A DNA stretch of 64,000 nucleotides, taken from Flavobacterium taihuense (GTDB lineage Bacteria; Bacteroidota; Bacteroidia; Flavobacteriales; Flavobacteriaceae). Positions 41,562-51,077 of this stretch are shown here, piece by piece; position 1 is the first letter of the stretch; every line of letters starts with the position of its first letter. The position numbers and the translations under genes are program-made. Location of the stretch: positions 1 to 64,000 of the forward strand of contig NZ_JAHWYN010000019.1 in NCBI RefSeq assembly GCF_019351435.1, written 5' to 3'. Under the pieces are notes generated by a model. The model was not told where the DNA came from, did not search any database, and worked only from the letters and a program-made list of their open reading frames with translations.

Positions 41562-43454
41562 ATGTCGAGTATAATTCAACTGCTTCCTGATCATGTTGCC
41601 AACCAAATTGCCGCTGGAGAAGTGGTGCAAAGACCTGCTTCAGTAGTAAAAGAACTATTGGAAAATGCGGTGGACGCCAAAGCAACCGACATCAAATTGA
41701 TTATAAAAGATGCAGGGAAGTCATTGGTTCAGGTCATTGATAATGGTTCGGGAATGAATGTTACCGATGCTCGTATGTGTTTTGAACGTCATGCCACGTC
41801 CAAGATTCGCCAGGCTGAAGATTTATTTTCGCTGCATACCAAAGGGTTTCGCGGAGAAGCATTAGCCTCTATTGCCGCAATTGCCCACATGGAAATGAAA
41901 ACTAAATTGGAGCAGGAAGAGTTAGGAACGCACATTGTTATTGAAGGGAGTAAATTTATGTCCCAAGATGTGGCGGTTCTGCCAAAAGGAACTTCTTTTG
42001 CAGTCAAAAATTTATTTTTTAATATACCTGCTCGCCGTAATTTCTTGAAATCGGATACGGTAGAGTACCGTCATATTATTGATGAATTTCAACGCGTGGC
42101 TTTGGCACATCCCAAGATTCATTTTACATTCTATCATAATGGCAGCGATATGTATAATCTGCCTCCATCGAGTTTAAGACAACGGATTGTTAATTTTTTT
42201 GGAGGGAAAACCAATGAAAAATTGGTGCCCGTTGTAGAAGATACGGAGATGATGAACATTCAGGGTTTTGTCAGCAAACCAGAATTTGCAAAAAAAAGTA
42301 GAGGAGAACAGTTTTTCTTCGTGAATGACCGTTTCATAAAAAGCCCGTATTTGCATCATGCCGTGATGGCTGCTTATGATGGGATTTTAGCAGCTGGTTC
42401 ACAACCGAGTTATTACTTATATTTAACCGTACCACCGAATACCATTGACATCAATATACATCCCACGAAAACGGAAATCAAGTTTGATAACGAAAGTGCG
42501 ATGTATGCTATTTTGCGAGCTTCAATAAAACACAGTTTAGGGCAGTTTAATGTGGCACCTGTTCTAGATTTTGAGCGTGATGCAAATTTGGATACCCCCT
42601 ATCATTATAAAAACTTAGATGCTGAAGTGCCTACCATTCAAGTGGATGGAAATTACAATCCTTTTGCTGATGAAAAGTCAAATAAACTTTTTCCAACATA
42701 TAAAAAAGCGGAATCAACAGCCAGTTGGGAGAGTTTGTACGTAGATGTTAAACACGATACAAGTATTGTTTCTGGAGGTGCTGCATTTGCGTCAAGTAAC
42801 AACGATTCTAGTTTTGAAAACAATGAATTTATTTTTGAAAATGAAGAGGTAACGTCCTCTTTGTTTAATGATGAGGAAGTAGAGCAAGCAGTTCATAAAA
42901 CCTATCAAATTCATAAAAAATACATTGTTTCGCCTATAAAATCGGGTATGGTGATTGTCGATCAAAGCAGGGCGCATCAGCGTGTTTTGTATGAGCAATT
43001 CCTGGTGAATATGACTGTGCAACATGCTTCGTGTCAGCAATTGTTGTTTCCTATTAATTTATTTTATTCAGCGGCCGAAATGGAACTTATCGCAGAGTTG
43101 CAGCAATCGTTGGTCAACACAGGTTTTGTTTTTGAGGAATCAAATCCAGACCATATCGTGATTTCGGGTATTCCGGTTAACATTACGGAGAGCGAAGTTG
43201 CTGCGGTTTTGGATCAGTTATTGAGTGATTTACATAACGGAATTCCAGAGAATAGTTTTAGTCAGAATGATACTATTGCCAAATCTATGGCAAAAAGTTT
43301 GGCAGTCAAAACGGGTGCTTATTTGACTGAAAAAGAACAGGAAAACTTAGTAAATGGACTTTTTGCCTGTAAAGACCCAAATGTTTCCCCATTTCAAAAA
43401 CCGACTTTCATCACCATGCGTGTGGAAGACTTAGATAAAAAATTTGCATTATGA
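41562..43454 (+). CDS. mutL: DNA mismatch repair protein MutL
   Basis: MutL links mismatch recognition by MutS to strand removal. The 630-residue protein has the GHKL ATPase motifs ELLENAVDAKATDI (31-44), GFRGEALASI and GTSFAVKNLFFNIPARR, and the C-terminal dimerisation domain. The region where endonuclease-type MutL proteins carry DQHA-x2-E-x4-E reads DQSRAHQRVLYE (from Asp467), so the metal-binding pattern is degraded and nicking activity is doubtful. The stop overlaps the rhomboid start by 4 bp (ATGA). Confidence 0.95.
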   Translation: MSSIIQLLPDHVANQIAAGEVVQRPASVVKELLENAVDAKATDIKLIIKDAGKSLVQVIDNGSGMNVTDARMCFERHATSKIRQAEDLFSLHTKGFRGEALASIAAIAHMEMKTKLEQEELGTHIVIEGSKFMSQDVAVLPKGTSFAVKNLFFNIPARRNFLKSDTVEYRHIIDEFQRVALAHPKIHFTFYHNGSDMYNLPPSSLRQRIVNFFGGKTNEKLVPVVEDTEMMNIQGFVSKPEFAKKSRGEQFFFVNDRFIKSPYLHHAVMAAYDGILAAGSQPSYYLYLTVPPNTIDINIHPTKTEIKFDNESAMYAILRASIKHSLGQFNVAPVLDFERDANLDTPYHYKNLDAEVPTIQVDGNYNPFADEKSNKLFPTYKKAESTASWESLYVDVKHDTSIVSGGAAFASSNNDSSFENNEFIFENEEVTSSLFNDEEVEQAVHKTYQIHKKYIVSPIKSGMVIVDQSRAHQRVLYEQFLVNMTVQHASCQQLLFPINLFYSAAEMELIAELQQSLVNTGFVFEESNPDHIVISGIPVNITESEVAAVLDQLLSDLHNGIPENSFSQNDTIAKSMAKSLAVKTGAYLTEKEQENLVNGLFACKDPNVSPFQKPTFITMRVEDLDKKFAL

Positions 43455-44209
43455 TGAATATTACACCTACAGTAAAACAGTTGTTAATAATAAATATATT
43501 GTTTTTTATTGGCTCTATGATTGTTGGAGAGCCTGCTTATAAATTGCTTTCGATGTATTTTTTCGAAAGCCCGGATTTTCATTTTTGGCAACTCTTCACG
43601 CACATGTTCATGCATGCTCCATTGCCAAATATCATGCATATTGCTTTTAACATGTTTGCTTTGTATTCTTTTGGCTCTGCATTAGAACACTTTTGGGGAG
43701 GTAAAAAGTTTTTATTTTTTTATATTTCATGTGGTTTAGGAGCAGCTTTATTACATACCGGCGTTAATTATTATTTCTTTGAAAATGGAATCAATACCTT
43801 AGTGGCCAATGGATACCAAAAAGTTGAAATACTAAAAATTCTAAGTGAAGGGAAATTTGATACTAAATGGCAGGAATTATTAGCACCTTCCGATTTTCAG
43901 GCTTTTATGGGAGCTTATTTAGGAAATGTTGTAGGAGCTTCGGGAGCTATTTATGGTTTATTGGTAGCTTTTGCATTTATGTTTCCAAATGCCGAATTGG
44001 CCTTGATGTTTATTCCAATTCCAATCAAAGCAAAATATTTTGTTCCTGCATTATTGTTAATTGATTTATATTTGGGTGTTTCTGGAGGTTCTTTGTTTGG
44101 AGGTTCTAGCGGAATTGCTCATTTTGCTCACCTTGGAGGCGCATTGGTTGGTTTTGTGATGATGTGGTATTGGAAGAAAAATCAATTTGACAATCATCGT
44201 TGGAATTAA
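43451..44209 (+). CDS. Rhomboid-family intramembrane serine protease 1
   Basis: The 252-residue membrane protein has six predicted helices. The catalytic dyad is visible: Ser164 in GASGAIYG and His227 in HFAHLGG. The HAPLPNIMHIAFNMFAL motif of loop 1 and helix 2 (55-71) is also typical. It should cleave transmembrane segments of unknown substrates. It overlaps mutL by 4 bp and is followed by a second rhomboid-family gene after 54 bp. Confidence 0.93.
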   Translation: MMNITPTVKQLLIINILFFIGSMIVGEPAYKLLSMYFFESPDFHFWQLFTHMFMHAPLPNIMHIAFNMFALYSFGSALEHFWGGKKFLFFYISCGLGAALLHTGVNYYFFENGINTLVANGYQKVEILKILSEGKFDTKWQELLAPSDFQAFMGAYLGNVVGASGAIYGLLVAFAFMFPNAELALMFIPIPIKAKYFVPALLLIDLYLGVSGGSLFGGSSGIAHFAHLGGALVGFVMMWYWKKNQFDNHRWN

Positions 44210-44263
44210 CCCCTAATTGGGAATTATGTTATTGAATAGAACTCATAACTCATAACTTGGAAT

Positions 44264-45124
44264 ATGAATATCTTAGACGATTTAAAATTGCAATATAAAT
44301 TAGGTGGTATCGCCTTAAAAATGATCTATTGGAATGTAGCGTGTTTCCTGGTTTCGTTGGTTTTTTTCTATTCGTTTAAAGTAGGGGTATTTGATTTTCC
44401 TAGTTGGATTGCTTTGTCATCGGAACCCGCTGTTTTTGTCTTGAAACCGTGGACTTTTTTATCATATGCTTTTTTTCATGATGGATTTCTTCATCTGTTT
44501 TTTAATATGATGGTGTTGAATTTTTCGAGCTATTTGTTTTTGACTTTTTTCTCCTCCAAACAATATCTGGGCTTGTATATTTTGAGTGCCATTTTTGCGG
44601 GTGTTATTTTTGTTTTGGGATTTAATTTAATGCATTACAGCGGAGCAATAATTGGAGCTTCGGCGGCAATAATGGCTATTTTGGTTGCTGTAACCACTTA
44701 TAGCCCTTTGATGAATGTGCGATTGTTACTCGTTGGGAATGTAAAATTATGGCATGTTACGGCGGTAATTCTTATTTTGGATTTAATGCAATTCCGATTG
44801 GAGAACTCAGGCGGTCATATTTCTCATTTAGCAGGTGCTTTTTTCGGTTTTGTTTATATCAAGTTGCTTCAAAATGGAATAGATATGAGTAAAATATTGA
44901 GCATTGTTTTAGATTTTTTTACCAATATTTTTAAAAAACCAGCAACTCCCTTCAAAAAAGTACATAAAAATTATCAAAAACCAGCCGAAAGGCCAGTTTC
45001 CAAAATAGTTGTAAAAGACAAAAAGCAACAACAAATAGATGAGATTTTGGATAAAATCAGCCAGTCGGGTTATGATAGTTTGAGTCAAGAAGAAAAAGAA
45101 TTCTTGTTTCAAGCCGGAAAATAA
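44264..45124 (+). CDS. Rhomboid-family protein 2 with C-terminal cytoplasmic tail
   Basis: The 286-residue protein is a rhomboid relative with HDGFLHLFFNMMVLN (72-86), Ser133 in GASAAIMA and His188 in HISHLAG, so the dyad is in place. The motif is GASA rather than the usual GxSG, which is a variation around the oxyanion site. After the last helix (about 191-200) it has a 70-residue basic tail rich in Lys and Pro, ending in a DEILDKISQSGYDSLSQEE-like helix. The tandem arrangement suggests related or paired function. Confidence 0.88.
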   Translation: MNILDDLKLQYKLGGIALKMIYWNVACFLVSLVFFYSFKVGVFDFPSWIALSSEPAVFVLKPWTFLSYAFFHDGFLHLFFNMMVLNFSSYLFLTFFSSKQYLGLYILSAIFAGVIFVLGFNLMHYSGAIIGASAAIMAILVAVTTYSPLMNVRLLLVGNVKLWHVTAVILILDLMQFRLENSGGHISHLAGAFFGFVYIKLLQNGIDMSKILSIVLDFFTNIFKKPATPFKKVHKNYQKPAERPVSKIVVKDKKQQQIDEILDKISQSGYDSLSQEEKEFLFQAGK

Positions 45125-45194
45125 ACTATTTTTATCTAATTATTGAAGTGTAAATCCTGAACTTTTTGCTCTTAAAGTTTAAAACGCATTAAAA

Positions 45195-46241
45195 ATGAAG
45201 AACCTTTCATGGTTTAATAAGGGAATGTTTTTTTTGAATTTAGTACTTATAGTGCTAACATTCATTGCCTATTTACTCCCTTTTTTGGCGCCAAAAATAT
45301 TTCCTCTTTTGTCGGTTTTTACCTTATTTATGCCTTTGTTTTTTTTAGCAAATGGATTGTTCTTTGTCTATTGGGCGATGCAATTTAAAAAGCGAATGAT
45401 TTTATCTGGCATCGTTCTTTTGGTTGGAATTACCTTTTTCAATAAGTTTTATAAGTTTTCTGCCAAAGAATTTCAGGAAAGCGACAAAGATTTTACGGTT
45501 ATGAGTTATAACGTAAGATTATTCAATGTTTTTAAATGGTTGGATCGTGACGATATTCCAGATGTAATTTTAGAATTTATCAATACGGAGAATCCTGATA
45601 TATTATGTATTCAAGAGTTTTCTAATTCGGCTAATATTGATTTAAAGGTATATCCGTACAAGTACGTTTTGATGGAAGGGAAACAAATTAAAACAGGTCA
45701 AGCCATATTTTCAAAATTTCCCATTATAGATCAAGGAAATATTGTGTTTCCCAATTCGAATAACAATGTAGTCTTTGCAGATATTAAGAAAGGTAAAGAT
45801 ATTATTAGAGTGTACAATATGCATCTGCAGTCTATTAAGATTTCGCCGGATGTTAATGAAATTTCCGAAAATATTGATGTAATTGATCAGCAAAAATCAA
45901 AGTTTCTTTTTATCCGAATCAGTAAAGCGTTTAAACAGCAGCAGGAGCAAGCGGCAATTTTTAAAGAGCATGAGAAAAATTGTAAATATCCTATTATCAT
46001 CTGTGGCGATATGAATAACAGTGCTTTTTCTTATGTGTATCGAAATATAAAAGGAAAATTGAAGGATAGTTTTGAAGAAGCGGGAGAAGGCTTTGGTGCT
46101 ACCTATAAGTTTAAGTATTATCCAGCTCGAATTGATTATATTTTTGTAGATGAAACTATGGAAGTCACGCAATTTGAAAACTTTCCTGATTTTCAAAACT
46201 CCGATCATTATCCCATTATGGCGAAATTGTCTATGAAATAG
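45195..46241 (+). CDS. Membrane-anchored EEP-family hydrolase
   Basis: The 348-residue protein has three N-terminal membrane helices (about 8-85) and an endonuclease/exonuclease/phosphatase domain. Motifs seen are MSYNVRLFN, DILCIQEF (metal-binding Glu), ICGDMNNSAFSY (catalytic Asp and Asn) and SDHYPIMA (catalytic His). The substrate could be nucleic acid, a sugar phosphate or a phospholipid head group; the sequence does not decide. It is the last gene of the mutL-rhomboid run and ends at a strong terminator. Confidence 0.85.
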   Translation: MKNLSWFNKGMFFLNLVLIVLTFIAYLLPFLAPKIFPLLSVFTLFMPLFFLANGLFFVYWAMQFKKRMILSGIVLLVGITFFNKFYKFSAKEFQESDKDFTVMSYNVRLFNVFKWLDRDDIPDVILEFINTENPDILCIQEFSNSANIDLKVYPYKYVLMEGKQIKTGQAIFSKFPIIDQGNIVFPNSNNNVVFADIKKGKDIIRVYNMHLQSIKISPDVNEISENIDVIDQQKSKFLFIRISKAFKQQQEQAAIFKEHEKNCKYPIIICGDMNNSAFSYVYRNIKGKLKDSFEEAGEGFGATYKFKYYPARIDYIFVDETMEVTQFENFPDFQNSDHYPIMAKLSMK

Positions 46242-46275
46242 ATTTTGATTTACTTCTTTATAAAAAGTAAAAAAA

Positions 46276-46335
46276 AAACAGTACAGCAATTAAGTTTCAA
46301 TTCGAAATGAATTTTAATTGCTGTACTGTTTTTAA
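46276..46335. terminator. Bidirectional terminator between the EEP and WbqC-like genes
   Basis: AAACAGTACAGCAATTAA (46276-46293) pairs perfectly with TTAATTGCTGTACTGTTT (46314-46331), an 18-bp stem. Confidence 0.88.
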
Positions 46336-46356
46336 TTTTTAAAGAGGTTCGTTCTG

Positions 46357-46977
46357 TTATCGAAGCACTTGATTTTTTAAATAATCCATAGCATATCTTC
46401 CTTCATTGAATAATAAATCAAGAACGCTCAAATTATTCAAAAAACCGAATTTGTCATCGAAAACCTGAGTGTAGTTTTCAAATACAGAATTATCTTTTTT
46501 TCCGTTTATTAAATAGCGAAAATCAGTAATTTGAGTATTATCTATTTCGTGTAAATATTCGGTTGTGGTGCCAAATTCTAGCTTCATTCTTAGACATTTA
46601 CATGTTATTTCTAAAGCTTGAAAATTAAGATCTATCAAAAAAGTGTGTTTTTTTTGAAAAATAGGCAGTAAATCATCTTCAAAATATTCAAAGAATGGCG
46701 AACTTCTGTATGCGGCTTCGAGTGATTTAAAGTGCTGTTTTTGCCAGTCAAACTCCGATTCTATTTTTATGTCTTTTGTCTTCTGGTGTGTTAAATTGGA
46801 ATGTTTTATAGGGATATTCAATAGTTGAATCCCATTAGGACTGTAAATATAAGTTCTGTTGCGATTGGTTTGTTTCTGAAAATTATCCTCCATTTCAAAC
46901 ATAATACTATCCGATTGAGCCATGGTAACAAAATGGCTTATGGATGGAAAATAGGAGGGATGAATTAAGATGTTCAT
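46357..46977 (-). CDS. WbqC-family protein
   Basis: The 206-residue protein has the WbqC family start MNILIHPSYFPSISHFVTMAQ, then FEMEDNFQKQTNRNRTYI and the NIPIKHSNLTHQKTKDIKI segment. Family members are linked by context to polysaccharide or glycolipid synthesis, but the reaction is not established. It lies downstream of the two lepB genes on the same strand, separated by a low-complexity spacer. Confidence 0.85.
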   Translation of the reverse strand: MNILIHPSYFPSISHFVTMAQSDSIMFEMEDNFQKQTNRNRTYIYSPNGIQLLNIPIKHSNLTHQKTKDIKIESEFDWQKQHFKSLEAAYRSSPFFEYFEDDLLPIFQKKHTFLIDLNFQALEITCKCLRMKLEFGTTTEYLHEIDNTQITDFRYLINGKKDNSVFENYTQVFDDKFGFLNNLSVLDLLFNEGRYAMDYLKNQVLR

Positions 46978-46984
46978 TTGTTGA

Positions 46985-47045
46985 TTTGTTTAAGGTTTAA
47001 AAGTTTAAGGTTGTCAGGGTAACTTTAAACCTTAAACTATGAACT
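46985..47045. other. Low-complexity spacer of TTTAAAC/AAGGTTT words
   Basis: This spacer between the lepB and WbqC-like genes reads AAGGTTTAAAAGTTTAAGGTT and, after a few bases, AACTTTAAACCTTAAAC, so it can fold on itself. The vocabulary matches 17545-17688. Confidence 0.5.
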
Positions 47046-47048
47046 TTT

Positions 47049-48662
47049 TTAACTATTTTTTTTCTCTTTCCTTTTTTTCCAAAAATGCTCACCAGCAAAA
47101 AAAGCAGCTAAAGCAATTAAGAAATGAATTAAATATGATTTAGGTTCACCGTTTTCATTTACAAAAGAGAAAACTCGATTCCATCTAATTTTTTGAAGGC
47201 CTTTACCATCTTTTTCCCAACTAAACCAAATGAATACAGGTTTACCAACAACATGATCAAAAGGAACATATCCCCAAAATCTTGCATCTAAAGAGTTTTG
47301 ACGATTATCTCCCATCATCCAATAATAATCTTGTTTAAAAGTATAGTTGTTCGTAGATTTTCCGTTTATTATAATTTTATCGCCATTAATTTGTAATGTG
47401 TTTTTTTCGTATTCCTGTATAATACGTTTATAAAATGGAAGTGTGTTTTTGTCTAATTTAATTGTCACGCCTTTTTTTGGAATATAGATAGGCCCAAAAT
47501 TGTCTATGTTCCATCCTAACGAATGGATGTGAGGAAATACATCTCCATCTTCTCCCTTTGGGAGTAGATACTTTTTAACACTTTTAACTACTGGATTGTT
47601 TGCTATTCTCTTTGCTTCATTATCGGTTAATGTCAATACATATTCTCCATTATTGGTCAGCGCAAAATCTCCATTCCCATTCTTCAAACCATCCCTAGCA
47701 CCATACAGGTTCACTAATGAATTTTGATCCATAGGTGTACCTTGAGTATTTACAAAAAAGTTGTATTGGAGTTTTGCGCTTTCAGGTAATTTGCTTGGTT
47801 TTCCGTTGATATATACGTTTCCTTCACGAATCTCCAAAGAATCTCCAGGTATGGCAACACAGCGTTTTACTAAATTTGTTTTTTTGTCAATCGGTTTGTA
47901 GTAATTTCTTATTGGTTTGAAATTATCCATATCCAATAAAGTATCCGCGGGCTGGTTAAACACTACGATTTCATTACGTTTAATCGTTTCAATAGAAGGA
48001 AATCTAAAATAGGGTAATTGAAACTTATTCAAAAGCGAAGTCTCTTTTTTTGTGATATCATCATTGAAAAGGTATGACTTTTTTCTTAAAATAGGGATAG
48101 AATCATGCATCATAGGCAATGCAATTGCAGTCATTGGAGCTCTTGCACCATAATTTAATTTGCTTACAAATAAAAAATCCCCAATGTATAATGTTTTCTC
48201 TAATGAAGAAGAAGGAATCGTAAATGGCTGTATAATATAGGTATGAACTAATGTAGCGACAATGATAGCAAATAGTAAAGAACTGATTGTATCGGCTGTT
48301 TTATTCTCAGGTTTTAAATTTCTCTCTGCTTTATAATTTAATGTTTGAGTATAACTGACATAATAAATATAAAATCCTAAAGTAATAATGGCTAAAAAGG
48401 TATTTAAATTTGAATTTTTTCCAAAACTTCGTAATGTTTCTACCCAAATTATAGGAAACATGATGAGATTAATAATAGGAATAAAAAGCAGAATAGTCCA
48501 CCAAGCAGGTCTGCCGATAATTTTCATTAGAATAATTGCGTTGTAAACAGGAATTAAAGCTTCCCAGCGTTTTCTTCCTGCAATTTCATATAATTTCCAT
48601 GTCCCTAAAAAATGGATTATTTGTATGAACAGAAAAAAAATAAACCATTGATATATTGACAT
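47049..48662 (-). CDS. lepB: Signal peptidase I, second tandem copy
   Basis: LepB removes signal peptides at the outer face of the inner membrane. I start at the ATG at 48660-48662 (MSIYQWFIFF), two codons inside the longest frame, which opens with GTG; this gives 537 residues. An N-terminal multi-helix domain (1-105) precedes the peptidase domain with the catalytic Ser153 in IPSSSLEKTL and Lys266 in NLVKRCVAIPGD. Later motifs are MMGDNRQNSLDARFWGYVP and VVGKPVFIWFS. It lies 12 bp downstream of the first copy and shares its layout, so this is a tandem duplication. A dapB gene leads the cluster. Confidence 0.93.
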   Translation of the reverse strand: MSIYQWFIFFLFIQIIHFLGTWKLYEIAGRKRWEALIPVYNAIILMKIIGRPAWWTILLFIPIINLIMFPIIWVETLRSFGKNSNLNTFLAIITLGFYIYYVSYTQTLNYKAERNLKPENKTADTISSLLFAIIVATLVHTYIIQPFTIPSSSLEKTLYIGDFLFVSKLNYGARAPMTAIALPMMHDSIPILRKKSYLFNDDITKKETSLLNKFQLPYFRFPSIETIKRNEIVVFNQPADTLLDMDNFKPIRNYYKPIDKKTNLVKRCVAIPGDSLEIREGNVYINGKPSKLPESAKLQYNFFVNTQGTPMDQNSLVNLYGARDGLKNGNGDFALTNNGEYVLTLTDNEAKRIANNPVVKSVKKYLLPKGEDGDVFPHIHSLGWNIDNFGPIYIPKKGVTIKLDKNTLPFYKRIIQEYEKNTLQINGDKIIINGKSTNNYTFKQDYYWMMGDNRQNSLDARFWGYVPFDHVVGKPVFIWFSWEKDGKGLQKIRWNRVFSFVNENGEPKSYLIHFLIALAAFFAGEHFWKKRKEKKNS

Positions 48663-48674
48663 AGTCACCTCGTT

Positions 48675-50237
48675 TTATAGTTCTTTTTTCGATTTTCTTT
48701 TTTTCCAAAAATACTCACCAACAAAAAAGGCAGCAAGTGCAATTAAGAAATATTTAAAGTATGATTGAGGCTGTCCTTCACCGCTTACGGTTGTGAATAC
48801 TCTGTCCCAACGAACTTTCCAGTTGCTCTTAGAGCCATTAATACCATCGATACTCATCCAGATGAATATTGGTTTTCCTACGATATGGTTTTCGGGAACA
48901 TAGCCCCAATAACGGCTGTCTTCAGAGTTATGACGATTGTCTCCCATCATCCAATAATAGTTTTGGTCAAAAGTATAGGCTGTGGCTACTTTGCCATCGA
49001 TCCTAATCTCATTTCCATTTACTTTCAAATCTTTTTTCTCGTAATCGGTGATTATAGTTTTGTAAAAAGGTAACGATTCTAGGTTTAAGGCAACGGTTTT
49101 TCCTTTTTGAGGGATATAAATTGGGCCAAAATTATCTCTATTCCATTTGCCAATGTGTGGAAAAATACCATCTTCAATATTTTTTGAAATAATTCTGTTT
49201 ACAGCTGTTATTCCTGGAACATGCTGTAATCTTTCAGCTCCTGCAGCAGTTAAGGCACTTATGAATAAAGTGTCTCTTGTTTGTTGGTTTAAGAAACCAG
49301 CACCATCAGTGATATCCATATCTTTGAAAAGATATTCAAAGTCAATAGGTGTTTTGCTATCCAAAACTACGTTGTATGAGAACTGCGGTTTAGCACGTTC
49401 CGGCAAAATCAATTCTTTTCCGTTGATATAAACTAATCCGTCTTTTATGGATAAGCTATCACCAGGAATACCAACGCAACGTTTTACATAATTTGATTTT
49501 TTGTCAATTGGTTTGTCTACTCTTAGTCCGGAACGGTCTCTGAATTTGTATACAGTATCTGCTGGCCAGTTGAAAACAACAATATCGGTACGACTGATCG
49601 TTTGTAAGCCTGGAAGTCTAAAATAAGGCAATTGAGGCCAAGTTAAATAAGACTTTCGTTTGGTCAATGGGATGGTGTCGTGCACCATTGGCATGGCTAC
49701 CGTAGTCATCGGGACTCTAGCTCCATAATTCATTTTGCTCACGAACAAAAAGTCACCAACCAATAGGGATTTCTCTAATGAGGAAGTAGGGATAGTATAA
49801 GGTTGAATCAAGTAGGTGTGAACAATAGTGGCGACGATCACTGCAAAAAGTAATGAGCTAATTGTGTCAGCCGCTTTATGGTCAGGACTTAAATTTCTAT
49901 CTGCTTCGTAATTTAAAGTTTGGGTATAATTGAGATAAAAGATGTAAAATCCTAAGGTTCCAATTACAAGCACTGTATCTAAAAAAGTTTTTTTACCGAA
50001 ACTACGAATAGTCTCTACCCAAATAACGGGAAACATAATTAGGTTGATGATTGGGATAAAAAGTAAAAGAGTCCACCAAGTAGGGCGACCAATTATTTTC
50101 ATTAAAACTATCGCATTGTAAACTGGAATTGCTGCTTCCCAACGTTTTCTTCCGGCACTTTCATATAATTTCCAAGTTCCTAAGAAATGAATAACCTGAA
50201 CAGCTAAGAAAAATACAAACCAAAGATATAGTGTCAT
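48675..50237 (-). CDS. lepB: Signal peptidase I, first tandem copy
   Basis: The 520-residue protein has the same layout as its neighbour: N-terminal membrane domain (about 1-105; LFIPIINLIMFPVIWVETIR, 59-78), a further helix (about 128-147), catalytic Ser153 in IPTSSLEKSL and Lys252 in NYVKRCVGIPGD, then MMGDNRHNSEDSRYWGYVP and the C-terminal EYFWKKRK membrane-interface tail. It is far longer than the roughly 320 residues of E. coli LepB because of inserts and the N-terminal domain, which is normal in this phylum. It follows dapB after 59 bp. Confidence 0.94.
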   Translation of the reverse strand: MTLYLWFVFFLAVQVIHFLGTWKLYESAGRKRWEAAIPVYNAIVLMKIIGRPTWWTLLLFIPIINLIMFPVIWVETIRSFGKKTFLDTVLVIGTLGFYIFYLNYTQTLNYEADRNLSPDHKAADTISSLLFAVIVATIVHTYLIQPYTIPTSSLEKSLLVGDFLFVSKMNYGARVPMTTVAMPMVHDTIPLTKRKSYLTWPQLPYFRLPGLQTISRTDIVVFNWPADTVYKFRDRSGLRVDKPIDKKSNYVKRCVGIPGDSLSIKDGLVYINGKELILPERAKPQFSYNVVLDSKTPIDFEYLFKDMDITDGAGFLNQQTRDTLFISALTAAGAERLQHVPGITAVNRIISKNIEDGIFPHIGKWNRDNFGPIYIPQKGKTVALNLESLPFYKTIITDYEKKDLKVNGNEIRIDGKVATAYTFDQNYYWMMGDNRHNSEDSRYWGYVPENHIVGKPIFIWMSIDGINGSKSNWKVRWDRVFTTVSGEGQPQSYFKYFLIALAAFFVGEYFWKKRKSKKEL

Positions 50238-50295
50238 AATTTTAGATTTTAAACTTTAGATTTTAACCAAATTTCTATTTGGATTTAGTAATTTA

Positions 50296-51030
50296 TTATT
50301 TGGAATTTAAATTCAAAACGTCTTTCATCGTAAATACACCGTGTTTTCCAACAAGCCACTCTGCAGCAATAACAGCTCCTAGGGCAAAGCCTTCCCGATT
50401 ATGTGCGGTGTGTTTTATTTCGATAGAATCTACATCAGAGTTGTAGGTTACTGTATGGGTTCCTGGAACCGTTCCAACTCTTACTGCTTTGATATGAATT
50501 TGCTTAGCCTGTTCGCTGTCGCTCGGTTCATTTTCTTTTGAAGTGTCTAATGTCCAATTGGTGTAATTACTATTTTCAGTAATGCCTTTGGCCAATGAAA
50601 TAGCAGTTCCGCTTGGTGCATCTAGTTTTTGATGGTGGTGAATTTCTTCCATTTTTACTTTATAATGATCAAATTGTGACATTATTTTGGCTAAATATTC
50701 ATTGAACTCAAAAAACAAATTTACGCCAAGACTAAAGTTAGAACTGGATATGAAACCTCCATTTTTTGCTTTGCAAAGTGCAATCATTTCATCATAATGT
50801 TCCAACCAACCTGTTGTTCCGGAGACTACAGGAACATGTGCATTGAAGCAACTGGAAATGTTACTTACTGCTGCTGCTGGTACGCTAAAATCGATAGCAA
50901 CATCGGCAGTAGAAAGTCCATCATAGGTATTAAACTCATCTTTTCTCAAAACTATTTCATGTCCTCTTTCTAAAGCAATTCTTTCGATTACTTGCCCCAT
51001 TTTTCCGTATCCTAAAAGCGCAATTTTCAT
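50296..51030 (-). CDS. dapB: 4-hydroxy-tetrahydrodipicolinate reductase DapB
   Basis: DapB reduces the DapA product in lysine and diaminopimelate synthesis, so it also supplies peptidoglycan. The 244-residue protein has the cofactor loop LGYGKMGQ (6-13), the VVSGTTGW motif, the catalytic EIHHHQKLDAPSGTA (about 136-150) and TVTYNSDVDSIEIKHTAHNR. The GYGKMG form is the short flavobacterial type. It sits between DUF5683 and the lepB pair. Confidence 0.95.
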   Translation of the reverse strand: MKIALLGYGKMGQVIERIALERGHEIVLRKDEFNTYDGLSTADVAIDFSVPAAAVSNISSCFNAHVPVVSGTTGWLEHYDEMIALCKAKNGGFISSSNFSLGVNLFFEFNEYLAKIMSQFDHYKVKMEEIHHHQKLDAPSGTAISLAKGITENSNYTNWTLDTSKENEPSDSEQAKQIHIKAVRVGTVPGTHTVTYNSDVDSIEIKHTAHNREGFALGAVIAAEWLVGKHGVFTMKDVLNLNSK

Positions 51031-51077
51031 TTGTATATATTTTTTGATTTTTAAAAAGAAACGAATACTGCTCGAAT

